A DNA stretch of 19,847 nucleotides. Origin: Rhodospirillaceae bacterium UBA6608. Its GTDB lineage: Bacteria > Pseudomonadota > Alphaproteobacteria > Rhodospirillales_A > Casp-alpha2. The notes under the pieces are model-generated. The model had not been told where the DNA came from and made no database searches. It saw nothing but the letters and a program-made list of their open reading frames with translations. Positions 1-5,706 of the stretch are shown here, piece after piece. Positions within the stretch are counted from its first letter, which is position 1. Each line of letters opens with the position of its first letter. Where the stretch lies: the NCBI GenBank assembly GCA_002433335.1, contig DJHY01000241.1:1-19847 (forward strand), written 5' to 3'. Both the position numbers and the translations under genes were made by a program.

Positions 1-986
1 TCGTGAATTTTTAAGCCAACTGCCTTTGCCACCGGGGGAGGAAACGCGTTCCCAATTTGCCGGTACGCATGCGTTTTTCTACCTGAAAAAACCCAATAAT
101 CTGGAAAGCCTTGAAGCTTAGCGACCATCTGAAGAGTGAGCTGCGGCATCCGCTCGAAACCTTCACGAATGCCACCCCCCCGCATTGGAGCGCCCATAAA
201 TCCAGGCCCCGGCACTTCGTCCTCGTTTGCTATTCGATGGCCGTTCACCCCCAACGCTTTCCAAGCATGCTTTGCTCGCGTAGGCCCTAAGTCTGGCCCG
301 CCATGTTTTTTAGATCCACCAACAATAGTTGGAGCTATTGACTTCGCATTTTCCCGCCACTCGCTCGCCCCTTCCCATCCATTCGCTGCCATTTGTTCAT
401 ACAAGGCCTCCCCCACAGTTGGCGGCGTCTCAACGCTAGGCTTAGGCCAAGAAAAGTGGAGAAAATCCTCTTCAGGAAGCGCAACTAGAATAGACCTAGG
501 GCGTAGTTGCGGAACTCCAAATTCACTGGCGAAGAGCTTCTGCCACTCAGAGCCATAGCCCATAGCTGAGAGTCTACCTTGAATCTCAGCTCTATAAGAA
601 TCAAACTTGGAATCCATTAAACCATCCACATTCTCAATCATGACTGCGAACGGTCTTACAATTTCTACAAGGTCCAATGCAGCCGGGAACAAATCACGTT
701 CATCTTCTTTTCCCCTTTTTAGCCCGCCATCACTAAAAGGAGGGCATGGAACACCGCCCGCAACCAGATCAATTTCTCCGGCAAATTCTGACGCTCGTTC
801 TTGAATAAATTCTTCTAGGTCGCGACTAAAAATCTCGCCCCAGCCTAATTCATGGATGCGATTATTTGTTTCTAAGGTCTCGCAGGCATACGGATCGTTT
901 TCAACCAATGCGACATGCTGCATGCCAGCTTCGTGGAGTCCGAGAGCCTGCCCTCCAGCTCCTGCACAAATTTCAATTGTTTTCAT
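1..986 (-). CDS. C5-cytosine DNA methyltransferase (Dcm-like), partial at window edge
   Basis: Transfers a methyl group from S-adenosylmethionine to C5 of cytosine within a specific DNA site. Reading the minus strand from ATG at 986 gives 328 open codons that run off the window. Ordered C5-methylase motifs are visible: motif I EICAGAGGQALGLHEAG (residues 5-20), catalytic motif IV GGVPCPPFSDGG with Cys81, motif VI ENVDGL (119-123), motif VIII QLRPR (160-164), and motifs IX-X with LQGFP (291-295) and YRQIGNAFPPP (308-318). Motif X lies close to the end, so only a few residues should be missing. The stretch between motif VIII and IX (about 175-280) would be the target-recognition region. Base composition is clearly more AT-rich than the core genes to the right, which suggests transfer. 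It diverges from a Vsr endonuclease. No Shine-Dalgarno is obvious before 986. No cognate restriction endonuclease is visible; one may lie to the left. Confidence 0.93.
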   Translation of the reverse strand, partial: MKTIEICAGAGGQALGLHEAGMQHVALVENDPYACETLETNNRIHELGWGEIFSRDLEEFIQERASEFAGEIDLVAGGVPCPPFSDGGLKRGKEDERDLFPAALDLVEIVRPFAVMIENVDGLMDSKFDSYRAEIQGRLSAMGYGSEWQKLFASEFGVPQLRPRSILVALPEEDFLHFSWPKPSVETPPTVGEALYEQMAANGWEGASEWRENAKSIAPTIVGGSKKHGGPDLGPTRAKHAWKALGVNGHRIANEDEVPGPGFMGAPMRGGGIREGFERMPQLTLQMVAKLQGFPDYWVFSGRKTHAYRQIGNAFPPPVAKAVGLKIH

Positions 987-1259
987 CACAACCAGACACG
1001 ATCAATTAGCAAACTGAACGCAGCTAAAAATAGAGACGCAGAATCTTTAATCACAACGCCGAACAAGTGCGGTGTTTTTTCGGGTACAATTCGCAATGAG
1101 CTCCCTAATTGGACGCATTCTGCCAAGTCTGATGAACGCACGACATCATGTGAACATCTGATCTTATACCTCTATATTTATAACGCGCCACCAGAACATA
1201 ACACGAACATTAACATAAAAAGCACATAGCCAAAAGAAGCTTCAACCCGAAAAACGTGA
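987..1259. promoter_or_regulatory. AT-rich divergent promoter region between methyltransferase and vsr
   Basis: These 273 bp separate the two divergent gene starts, so promoters for both should lie here. A possible minus-strand promoter is TTGTGA with TATTTT 18 bases downstream (near 1030-1060). On the plus strand, AT-rich text around 1165-1182 (TATACC, TATATT) could supply a -10. No recognisable operator or controller-protein box was found. Exact promoters are not resolved. Confidence 0.3.
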
Positions 1260-1679
1260 TTGGCCGTGGATAAGATCTCTAAAGCAAGACGTAGTGCCAA
1301 CATGAGGCGCATCAAAAGCCAAGACATGAAGCCGGAAATTCTGGTGCGCAAAATGGTTTACGCTCTTGGGTTTCGATATCGGCTGCACCAAAAAAACCTC
1401 CCCGGAAAACCGGATCTCGTATTCAGAAAGTTAGGGAAAATTATATTTGTCCATGGCTGTTTCTGGCACCAACACTCTGATCCCAACTGCAGGGACGGAC
1501 GAATGCCCAAATCCAACAAAAGCTACTGGAACCCAAAATTGGAGGGAAACATCGAACGGTTTGCAGCCCAAGAGGCTGAGTTAAGGGCGCAGGGCTGGGA
1601 GGTTCTTGTTGTATGGGAATGTGAAACAAAAAATAAGAATTACCTGAGATCAAAATTATTGGACTTTCTTTCCAAATAA
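1260..1679 (+). CDS. vsr: Very short patch repair endonuclease (Vsr)
   Basis: Nicks 5' of the T in T:G mismatches left when 5-methylcytosine deaminates, starting repair to C:G. The 139-aa product shows family hallmarks: N-terminal SKARRSANMRRIKSQD (residues 7-22), YRLHQKNLPGKPD (40-52) with presumed catalytic Asp52, the metal/mismatch-site block FVHGCFWHQH (63-72) followed by Cys77, SYWNPKLEGNIER (88-100), and WEVLVVWECE near the C-terminus. Length is normal for Vsr. The first start after an in-frame TGA is TTG 1260; GTG 1266 is equally possible, and the conserved N-terminal block rules out ATG 1302. No good ribosome-binding site is seen. It is divergent from the cytosine methyltransferase, whose mutagenic product it would correct; this pairing is typical of Dcm and 5mC restriction-modification loci. 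Confidence 0.92.
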   Translation: MAVDKISKARRSANMRRIKSQDMKPEILVRKMVYALGFRYRLHQKNLPGKPDLVFRKLGKIIFVHGCFWHQHSDPNCRDGRMPKSNKSYWNPKLEGNIERFAAQEAELRAQGWEVLVVWECETKNKNYLRSKLLDFLSK

Positions 1680-1702
1680 TTGATCCCTTGACTTCAATTA
1701 TT

Positions 1703-2308
1703 CTAGCTCAACCTTTTATCGCCTCCCCAATACCGTCTAGCCGTCCCTATCGATACCCTTAGGTAGGCTGCAATCTCCCCATCGCTCTTCCCTTCCCAAT
1801 AAAGCCGCGTGGCCGATTTTATCCGCCGCTGACGAAGCTTCTCGTCGAACCACTTCTTATGTGCTTTGCGGAAGAGCACAACGGCTTGCGGACAAAGGTC
1901 GAGCTGCCGGGCGATCCTAAGAAGGGCCTCATGCCGCTGCTCTGCAGAAACCTTCCTGCATCTGTGATACGCCCATCGCCCAGCCTTCAAGGCACGCGCC
2001 TGACGTTCTCGAATACGCTGCAGGCTCTCGGCCTTTCTTTGCTCCGCTTCCCGTTCGGCTTCGACTTGCCCGATCAACGGATGGAAACACGCCGCCGCAC
2101 GTGCCAACAACTCCACGAGTGGAAGGCAAATTTCAATCTCCAGCCGAACCCTGTCAGGTCGATCTGCCTTTGAAATTGAAAGCACGGTGACCGGCGATCC
2201 AGCATCATCTGAACGGGCACCAATATCGGCGACAGCCTTTAAGGCTTCCTCTGGTGCAGGATGGAACTTGAGCCTAGAGCGGGTCTCGCATTGCTCGTTT
2301 AGCAGCAT
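1703..2308 (-). CDS. Unknown element protein with C-terminal helix-turn-helix
   Basis: I do not recognise a named family for this 201-aa protein. The N-terminal 80 residues have no clear motif. Residues about 80-108 are rich in Glu, Arg, Gln and Ala (QVEAEREAEQRKAESLQRIR) and look helical or coiled-coil. The C-terminus, about 167-194 (RLYWEGKSDGEIAAYLRVSI, then TARRYW), matches a resolvase/Hin-type helix-turn-helix, so DNA binding is likely. The ATG at 2308 has GAGG eight bases upstream. It lies 135 bp downstream of the replication protein on the same strand, so it may be co-transcribed and act in element replication, copy control or regulation. That role is inference from position. A transposase or integrase is unlikely because no catalytic motif is visible. 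Confidence 0.6.
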   Translation of the reverse strand: MLLNEQCETRSRLKFHPAPEEALKAVADIGARSDDAGSPVTVLSISKADRPDRVRLEIEICLPLVELLARAAACFHPLIGQVEAEREAEQRKAESLQRIRERQARALKAGRWAYHRCRKVSAEQRHEALLRIARQLDLCPQAVVLFRKAHKKWFDEKLRQRRIKSATRLYWEGKSDGEIAAYLRVSIGTARRYWGGDKRLS

Positions 2309-2443
2309 CCTTGCTGCCTCCCCTTAGCTAATGGTGCCGCGCCTTTGATTTTAACAGTTCATGGGCAAAGCTCCGACTGGCCATTCCAATCGAGGCTGCG
2401 AATCCCCAGAGGCACTCGGTTTGAGATTTTAAGCTTTCCGAAT

Positions 2444-3631
2444 TCAAGCATCGGGCTGGTTTCGCTTTCGAGAATCACTCGTAGTTTCGAGGAACCGATA
2501 ACGTGCTGCAGCGCGACTAACTTTCTCTGCAAAGGCTGCTTCATCTGACTCGATATCGGCTTTAAGACATTGCTCCACGGCGTCAGGAATCAACTTTGCC
2601 TCATCCGGATGGATTCCCAACCCAGCGGCAAAGTTGGCTGATAAGCCAAGTATCTGCCGACGGGTCATTTCTATGTGCTCTTTGCGAATGACGGCCTTAA
2701 TCAAATCGGGCGGGACATCGCATGCCATTTCAAACAGGTCTCTTTCGGCAACTGTCCGGACTAAATTCCATAAGGAGTGATCCCGCCAGCGAGATCGGTT
2801 CGTGTCAGCCGACGGCTCCGCATATCGAATGTCTTTAAGGAGCGACGCGACCATGGGTGCGAAGTAATTGTCCAAGTCGGCCCACTTCTTTCCGCCCCAA
2901 GCCTTCTTAAGGCACTCCTTGCCCGCCCGGAGCTCTACCCTCCACACCTGGGATGCTTCACGTTCCTCCGGGTCCAAAGGCGGCATGCCGTTACGAATGC
3001 GGCAGGCATTCCATATCTCCCACCAATAGACCTTGTGCCGATCGAGAACCTCTCGCCGTTTGTCGTACACGATTACCTGACGGTTCGGCATTTTCCCAAC
3101 CGTTACAGACGTAACACGACCGGACGTCCCATGCCGCTGCATCGGCTCCGGCTCAATATGGTCAGCCCGGCTGGCATGGGAATGCATCACGAAATTGTCG
3201 GGCTGAAGCACCAGCTCCGGCGCCAGAACATCTACCGCGTAGTCAACGCGCCCTATGCTCTCTCCCCCCACCGGCACAACAATACCCAGGGCATCCATGG
3301 TCGCATACAAACGAGCCCTTACCCCACCCAACCCATAAAGAGCCAAAGCAAGAGACTTAGCCGAAACGCGCACGCCCCACGGATCACTAGGCTTTGGCCG
3401 CTTAAGGAACCAAGTCGCGCCATCGGGTCCTGTATCACAGCGGAAAGCATAGCCACCCCGCGCACCGGATTCCGCCACCATGAAATCAATGCCGTTAAAG
3501 GACAAAGGAACCGATTTCATATTTGTGCGGGCTTGCTCTAACGCTCCTTCAAGAGAAGCCAAAAGGGTAGGCGGCACCCGCCCCTGGAATGCAACGTCCA
3601 ACCCATCGAACCCATGATAGAGGTGTTCCAT
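2444..3631 (-). CDS. Putative Rep_trans-family replication initiator (RstA/pT181-type)
   Basis: Likely a rolling-circle-type initiator that nicks and restarts an origin of an integrated plasmid-like or phage-like element. The 395-aa protein begins MEHLYHGFDGLDVAFQG and carries three blocks resembling the replication-initiation-factor family: RVDYAVD (128-134; compare the Arg-x-Asp-x-Ala-x-Asp pattern), GKMPNRQVIVYDKRREV (179-195; the family has a Gly-Ser-x-x-Ser...Ile-Tyr-Asp-Lys pattern) and WRVELRAGKECLKK (230-243). The usual GSR sequence in the second block is not conserved, so nicking chemistry is not certain. ATG 3631 was chosen because GGAGG lies 11 bases upstream; GTG 3640 would place that site too close. 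A palindrome-dense non-coding stretch lies immediately upstream and is the natural candidate target. A filamentous-phage replication protein is an alternative, but no Zot or coat genes are visible. Confidence 0.6.
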   Translation of the reverse strand: MEHLYHGFDGLDVAFQGRVPPTLLASLEGALEQARTNMKSVPLSFNGIDFMVAESGARGGYAFRCDTGPDGATWFLKRPKPSDPWGVRVSAKSLALALYGLGGVRARLYATMDALGIVVPVGGESIGRVDYAVDVLAPELVLQPDNFVMHSHASRADHIEPEPMQRHGTSGRVTSVTVGKMPNRQVIVYDKRREVLDRHKVYWWEIWNACRIRNGMPPLDPEEREASQVWRVELRAGKECLKKAWGGKKWADLDNYFAPMVASLLKDIRYAEPSADTNRSRWRDHSLWNLVRTVAERDLFEMACDVPPDLIKAVIRKEHIEMTRRQILGLSANFAAGLGIHPDEAKLIPDAVEQCLKADIESDEAAFAEKVSRAAARYRFLETTSDSRKRNQPDA

Positions 3632-3660
3632 CGGCCTCACTGCCTCCCTGAGTATTTCCA

Positions 3661-3687
3661 GAGGGGGGTGCTACAAAGACCCCCCTC
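3661..3687. repeat. Perfect inverted repeat in the Rep leader
   Basis: Arms GAGGGGGGT (3661-3669) and ACCCCCCTC (3679-3687) pair perfectly around a 9-base loop, 30 bases upstream of the Rep ATG. No T-run follows on the minus strand, so it is a poor intrinsic terminator. It could be an origin cruciform or an mRNA hairpin that limits Rep translation. Confidence 0.7.
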
Positions 3688-3746
3688 TTGGGATACGAGT
3701 GTTTCACCGGCTGCTTCTAGAAGCTGAGCGAAGACGATTTCGTCGC

Positions 3747-3766
3747 GTCCCTTAAGCTTAAGGGAC
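3747..3766. repeat. Perfect 20-bp palindrome of CCCTTAAG half-sites
   Basis: The sequence from G3747 to C3766 equals its own reverse complement, with half-site GTCCCTTAAG. Related CCCTTAA(A)GG or CTTTAAGGG units recur at 3782, 3951, 3981 and 4018, giving an iteron-like family. It is a candidate Rep or HTH-protein binding site. Confidence 0.7.
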
Positions 3767-3978
3767 ACGTTGGCACCAGCTCCCTTAAGGGTGCCGTCTC
3801 CATTTAAAGAGGTTCGAGCCTGGAGGGTTATTGCCCCGACCGGGAGGCCCGCCCCTACGGGCCGGGCAAGGTTTCGGCGCTGCGCGCCGAGGCCGCTTTG
3901 GGTTTTAGGGGCGGCCTGAGCTGGGGCGTCCGCCCGGCAACACCGAGCATCCCTTAAAGGCCCCGGTCCGCATACTAT

Positions 3979-4028
3979 GCCTTTAAGGGGAGCGAGGGCG
4001 GTCGCCATCGCGACCGCCCCCTTAAGGC
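3979..4028. repeat. Nested hairpin with TTAAGG arms
   Basis: The inner stem GGGCGGTCGC (3996-4005) pairs perfectly with GCGACCGCCC (4010-4019) around CATC. Outside it, GCCTTTAAGG (3979-3988) can pair with CCTTAAGGC (4020-4028) with one bulged T and a bulge before the inner stem. Such an extended single-strand structure is typical of single- or double-strand origins of rolling-circle replicons; function here is inferred. Confidence 0.6.
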
Positions 4029-4118
4029 GCATGTAACAAGACGCTACATTCCGCCCCCAAAATCCCCGGCGGCGCGGCCAGCCCCGCCGAGGCAAAACTC
4101 TATGCTCAAAAGCTCCGC

Positions 4119-4310
4119 TCATTCTGAAAGCCACGGACAACATTCAGCGTAACCGACCTCGCCCGCATATTTTTGGCGAGGCGGGGGCGGAAGAAAGTCC
4201 GCCTGGAACATTCCCAGCAACCACGCGCTGTGACGTGCCCGTTGGCAATGGTCGCATTCGCACCCTGCCACAAACATCGGGATTTCGATTTCGAACAGAT
4301 CATCGCTCAT
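4119..4310 (-). CDS. Small Cys-rich protein, coupled to the AlpA-like gene
   Basis: A 63-aa acidic protein of no family I recognise. It begins MSDDLFEIEIPMFVAGCECD and holds Cys17, Cys19 and Cys22 in a CECDHC cluster, with His21 and His27 nearby and Cys57-Cys58 near the C-terminus, so it may bind zinc. A tetraproline run lies at 41-44. Its ATG overlaps the stop of the AlpA-like gene in an ATGA junction, the classic arrangement for translational coupling, which is the main reason to prefer this frame over the overlapping +1 frame (4106-4303). It sits at the origin-proximal end of the small-gene operon; a role in element regulation or replication is inference. Confidence 0.55.
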   Translation of the reverse strand: MSDDLFEIEIPMFVAGCECDHCQRARHSAWLLGMFQADFLPPPPRQKYAGEVGYAECCPWLSE

Positions 4311-4561
4311 GCGGCTTCTCCCGCATCAAACTGGGAGGTATTCGTGCAGAGCTTTTCTTCCGCCCATGCAATCAGGTCACGACGGCGATAGCGGATCGAC
4401 CGAGCAGAGACTTTAATGAATTGCGGCCCACCGCCCTTAACGCGCCAGCCTTGCAACGCGCGAACAGAATAACAGAGGAATGCAGCGGCTTCGTTTTCGC
4501 CAATCAGGCGATCGAGGTAGTCAGCGTCACGCGCTAAGTTTTCCGAAAGGTGCTGAAACAT
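4307..4561 (-). CDS. AlpA-like excisionase/transcriptional regulator
   Basis: An 84-aa DNA-binding protein with a MerR/AlpA-type winged helix-turn-helix at residues about 19-70: IGENEAAAFLCYSVRALQGW followed by a wing containing GGGPQFIKV and RSIRYRRRDLIAWAEE. Proteins of this kind act as excisionases or as activators of integrase genes in prophage-like and P4-like elements. ATG 4561 was chosen because AGGAG stands seven bases upstream; an in-frame extension to 4717 would run through the end of the neighbouring gene and lacks conservation-like sequence. It is followed with an ATGA overlap by the Cys-rich small gene. The family type is well supported, the exact role is inferred. Confidence 0.8.
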   Translation of the reverse strand: MFQHLSENLARDADYLDRLIGENEAAAFLCYSVRALQGWRVKGGGPQFIKVSARSIRYRRRDLIAWAEEKLCTNTSQFDAGEAA

Positions 4562-4631
4562 CGTCCTACTCCTGTTGTTGGAGACGGACGCAATTAATAG
4601 TCTCTTTTTTCTAGGCCGCATCAATACCGGC

Positions 4632-4670
4632 TCGCGAAAATGCGTACTTTTCGGGGGCCTATTTTCGCGA
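4632..4670. promoter_or_regulatory. Inverted repeat upstream of the AlpA-like gene, candidate operator
   Basis: TCGCGAAAAT (4632-4641) and ATTTTCGCGA (4661-4670) are perfect 10-bp inverted arms separated by 19 bp. They start about 70 bp upstream of the AlpA-like start and overlap the stop codon of the preceding gene. Minus-strand text between here and the gene includes TTGATG and, 18-19 bases on, TATTAA, a possible promoter. This is a good candidate for autoregulation by the AlpA-like protein. Confidence 0.5.
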
Positions 4671-5408
4671 ACGGCGTGTTTTGAATTCGGCTTGGACCGC
4701 ACGAAGCTGGAAGACAAGCTCCGGCACGGCGGACTGATCTAAGGGAGTCAGGCAATCTTCGATGAAACGACCCGCTTCGCTGGCAGGCGTCTTTCCATAG
4801 TACGAGACGGTAAAATCTCGTTTCAGGTCATCCACCCAAAATCGCGCAATTTCATATACCCATGAGAAAAGAGCGCCGTTCCGTTTTCTCCCTTTAGGCT
4901 CAGATGGGACATCTTTCATTGCCTCATCTGAAATGAGCTGCAAATAGCGTAACGCGACAACAACGTCCTCTCGACCGATCACTTCAGCGACCAGATCGGA
5001 CGGATCATTCTCACTTGCCCTTCGGAGAGCACCGATTTCCTCTAACCGCTTTTCATCGCCGAAAAGTGACTGGAACTTCAGTCGTTCCATCACCGGCCAT
5101 AAATAACGCCACGAACGATCATCGACATTGTCGAGTAGATTTCGCAACCCCTCCACGTGGGAGTTGATCGCCTCAAAATATGCACGAACCTCGTTAGGGG
5201 TTGGACCTTCCCCCTCGTGCTTAAGGGCCCGGTACAGCGTACCTGCCGTCTCCAACCGATCTTTTAGCCGGGAAATTTTCTGCCTGTCCCGAAGGCCATG
5301 CTTGTTCGCAATATCTGCAACTAAGGCATCCGAATATGCACCGGTGTCCTCCTTTCGGAAGAACGACCTGCCGCGCCAGCCAACTTTCGGGGTAAATTTC
5401 CTAGGCAC
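4659..5408 (-). CDS. Hypothetical protein next to the tRNA att end
   Basis: A 249-aa protein of unknown function. It is charged and predicted mostly helical, with no signal peptide or membrane segment. Residues about 184-222 (FSWVYEIARFWVDDLKRDFT, then a segment with GKTPASEAGRFIEDCLTPLD) resemble a motif I associate with uncharacterised proteins of alphaproteobacterial integrated elements; this is recollection, not a search result. It occupies the position beside the tRNA where an integrase is usually found, but no tyrosine-recombinase Arg-His-Arg-Tyr pattern or serine-recombinase motif can be seen. The start is GTG 5408, the first after an in-frame TAA, with AGG nine bases upstream inside a tandem direct repeat. 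Confidence 0.65.
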   Translation of the reverse strand: MPRKFTPKVGWRGRSFFRKEDTGAYSDALVADIANKHGLRDRQKISRLKDRLETAGTLYRALKHEGEGPTPNEVRAYFEAINSHVEGLRNLLDNVDDRSWRYLWPVMERLKFQSLFGDEKRLEEIGALRRASENDPSDLVAEVIGREDVVVALRYLQLISDEAMKDVPSEPKGRKRNGALFSWVYEIARFWVDDLKRDFTVSYYGKTPASEAGRFIEDCLTPLDQSAVPELVFQLRAVQAEFKTRRSRK

Positions 5409-5411
5409 TAA

Positions 5412-5431
5412 TGCTTACCTATTGCTTACCT
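5412..5431. repeat. Tandem 9-bp direct repeat at 11-bp period
   Basis: TGCTTACCT occurs at 5412-5420 and again at 5423-5431, one helical turn apart, between the GTG start of the 249-aa protein and the tRNA terminator. Same-face direct repeats close to an att site are typical arm-type or excisionase sites. They also overlap the likely ribosome-binding site of the adjacent gene, so a repressor operator is an alternative. Confidence 0.45.
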
Positions 5432-5469
5432 CAAAATAAAAGGACTTAGCCGAAACCAGCTAAGTCCTT
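5432..5469 (-). terminator. Intrinsic terminator downstream of tRNA-Lys
   Basis: On the minus strand an 11-bp stem (AAGGACTTAGC/GCTAAGTCCTT, 5440-5469, 8-base loop) is followed by TTTATTTT. It lies eight bases beyond the CCA end of the tRNA. Because the tRNA 3' end is the likely att core, this terminator may have been brought by the element. Confidence 0.8.
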
Positions 5470-5476
5470 GAAATAA

Positions 5477-5552
<76 letters not shown>

Positions 5553-5674
5553 CCAGGACACCGCGAAAACAGCGGCCGGTCACTGGAATTCGACCCGAAG
5601 GGCCGAAGGAAGGCGGGGTTTTAGCAAGCCTAGGCGGCTTTGTCGAGGTGAAGGTGACGCAGGACTGTAATTTT

Positions 5675-5705
5675 CCGGAGCGATGAGAAATTCCTAGGGC
5701 TCCGG
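5675..5705 (-). terminator. Hairpin directly after rodA
   Basis: CCGGAGC (5675-5681) and GCTCCGG (5699-5705) are perfect 7-bp inverted arms around 17 bases, beginning one base beyond the rodA stop. There is no T-run on the minus strand after the stem, so intrinsic termination would be weak. Confidence 0.35.
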
Positions 5706-5706
5706 G

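Larger units (their letters stand above)
3632..4118. other. Palindrome-dense non-coding region; candidate replication origin
   Basis: This 487-bp gap lies between the Cys-rich small gene and the Rep start. It contains a perfect 9-bp-arm hairpin (GAGGGGGGT/ACCCCCCTC, 3661-3687), a perfect 20-bp palindrome built of CCCTTAAG half-sites (3747-3766), CCCTTAAGGG (3782-3791) inside a GGCACC/GGTGCC hairpin (3772-3795), GGCCCG/CGGGCC (3846-3863), TCGGCGC/GCGCCGA (3874-3890), CCCTTAAAGG (3951-3960), and a 10-bp-arm hairpin (3996-4019) flanked by CTTTAAGGGG and CCCCTTAAGG. An open frame crosses it on the minus strand (3637-4143), but its sequence is largely dictated by the palindromes; only its last 43 codons (from GTG 3768) look at all protein-like. 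Origin function is inferred from the repeats and the adjacent Rep. Confidence 0.5.

Noticed and set aside
136..1229. Plus-strand frames over the methyltransferase and its upstream region
   Set aside because: They are antisense to the methyltransferase, whose motifs are unambiguous on the minus strand, or fall in AT-rich promoter DNA without signals.
2359..2544. A 61-codon minus-strand frame overlapping the 3' end of the Rep gene
   Set aside because: It overlaps Rep by about 100 bp in another frame, has no clear ribosome-binding site and no family resemblance.
2777..3541. A 254-codon plus-strand frame antisense to Rep
   Set aside because: No family features; the minus strand carries the Rep_trans-like blocks and a ribosome-binding site.
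3637..4143. A 168-codon open frame on the minus strand upstream of Rep
   Set aside because: It runs through the palindrome cluster, its residues follow the repeats, it has no recognisable domain and no good start signal. Only the last 43 codons look protein-like, so it is discussed with the origin rather than listed as a gene.
4106..4303. A 65-codon minus-strand frame overlapping the Cys-rich gene
   Set aside because: It lacks the ATGA coupling to the AlpA-like gene and is basic and motif-free; the frame ending at 4119 is preferred.
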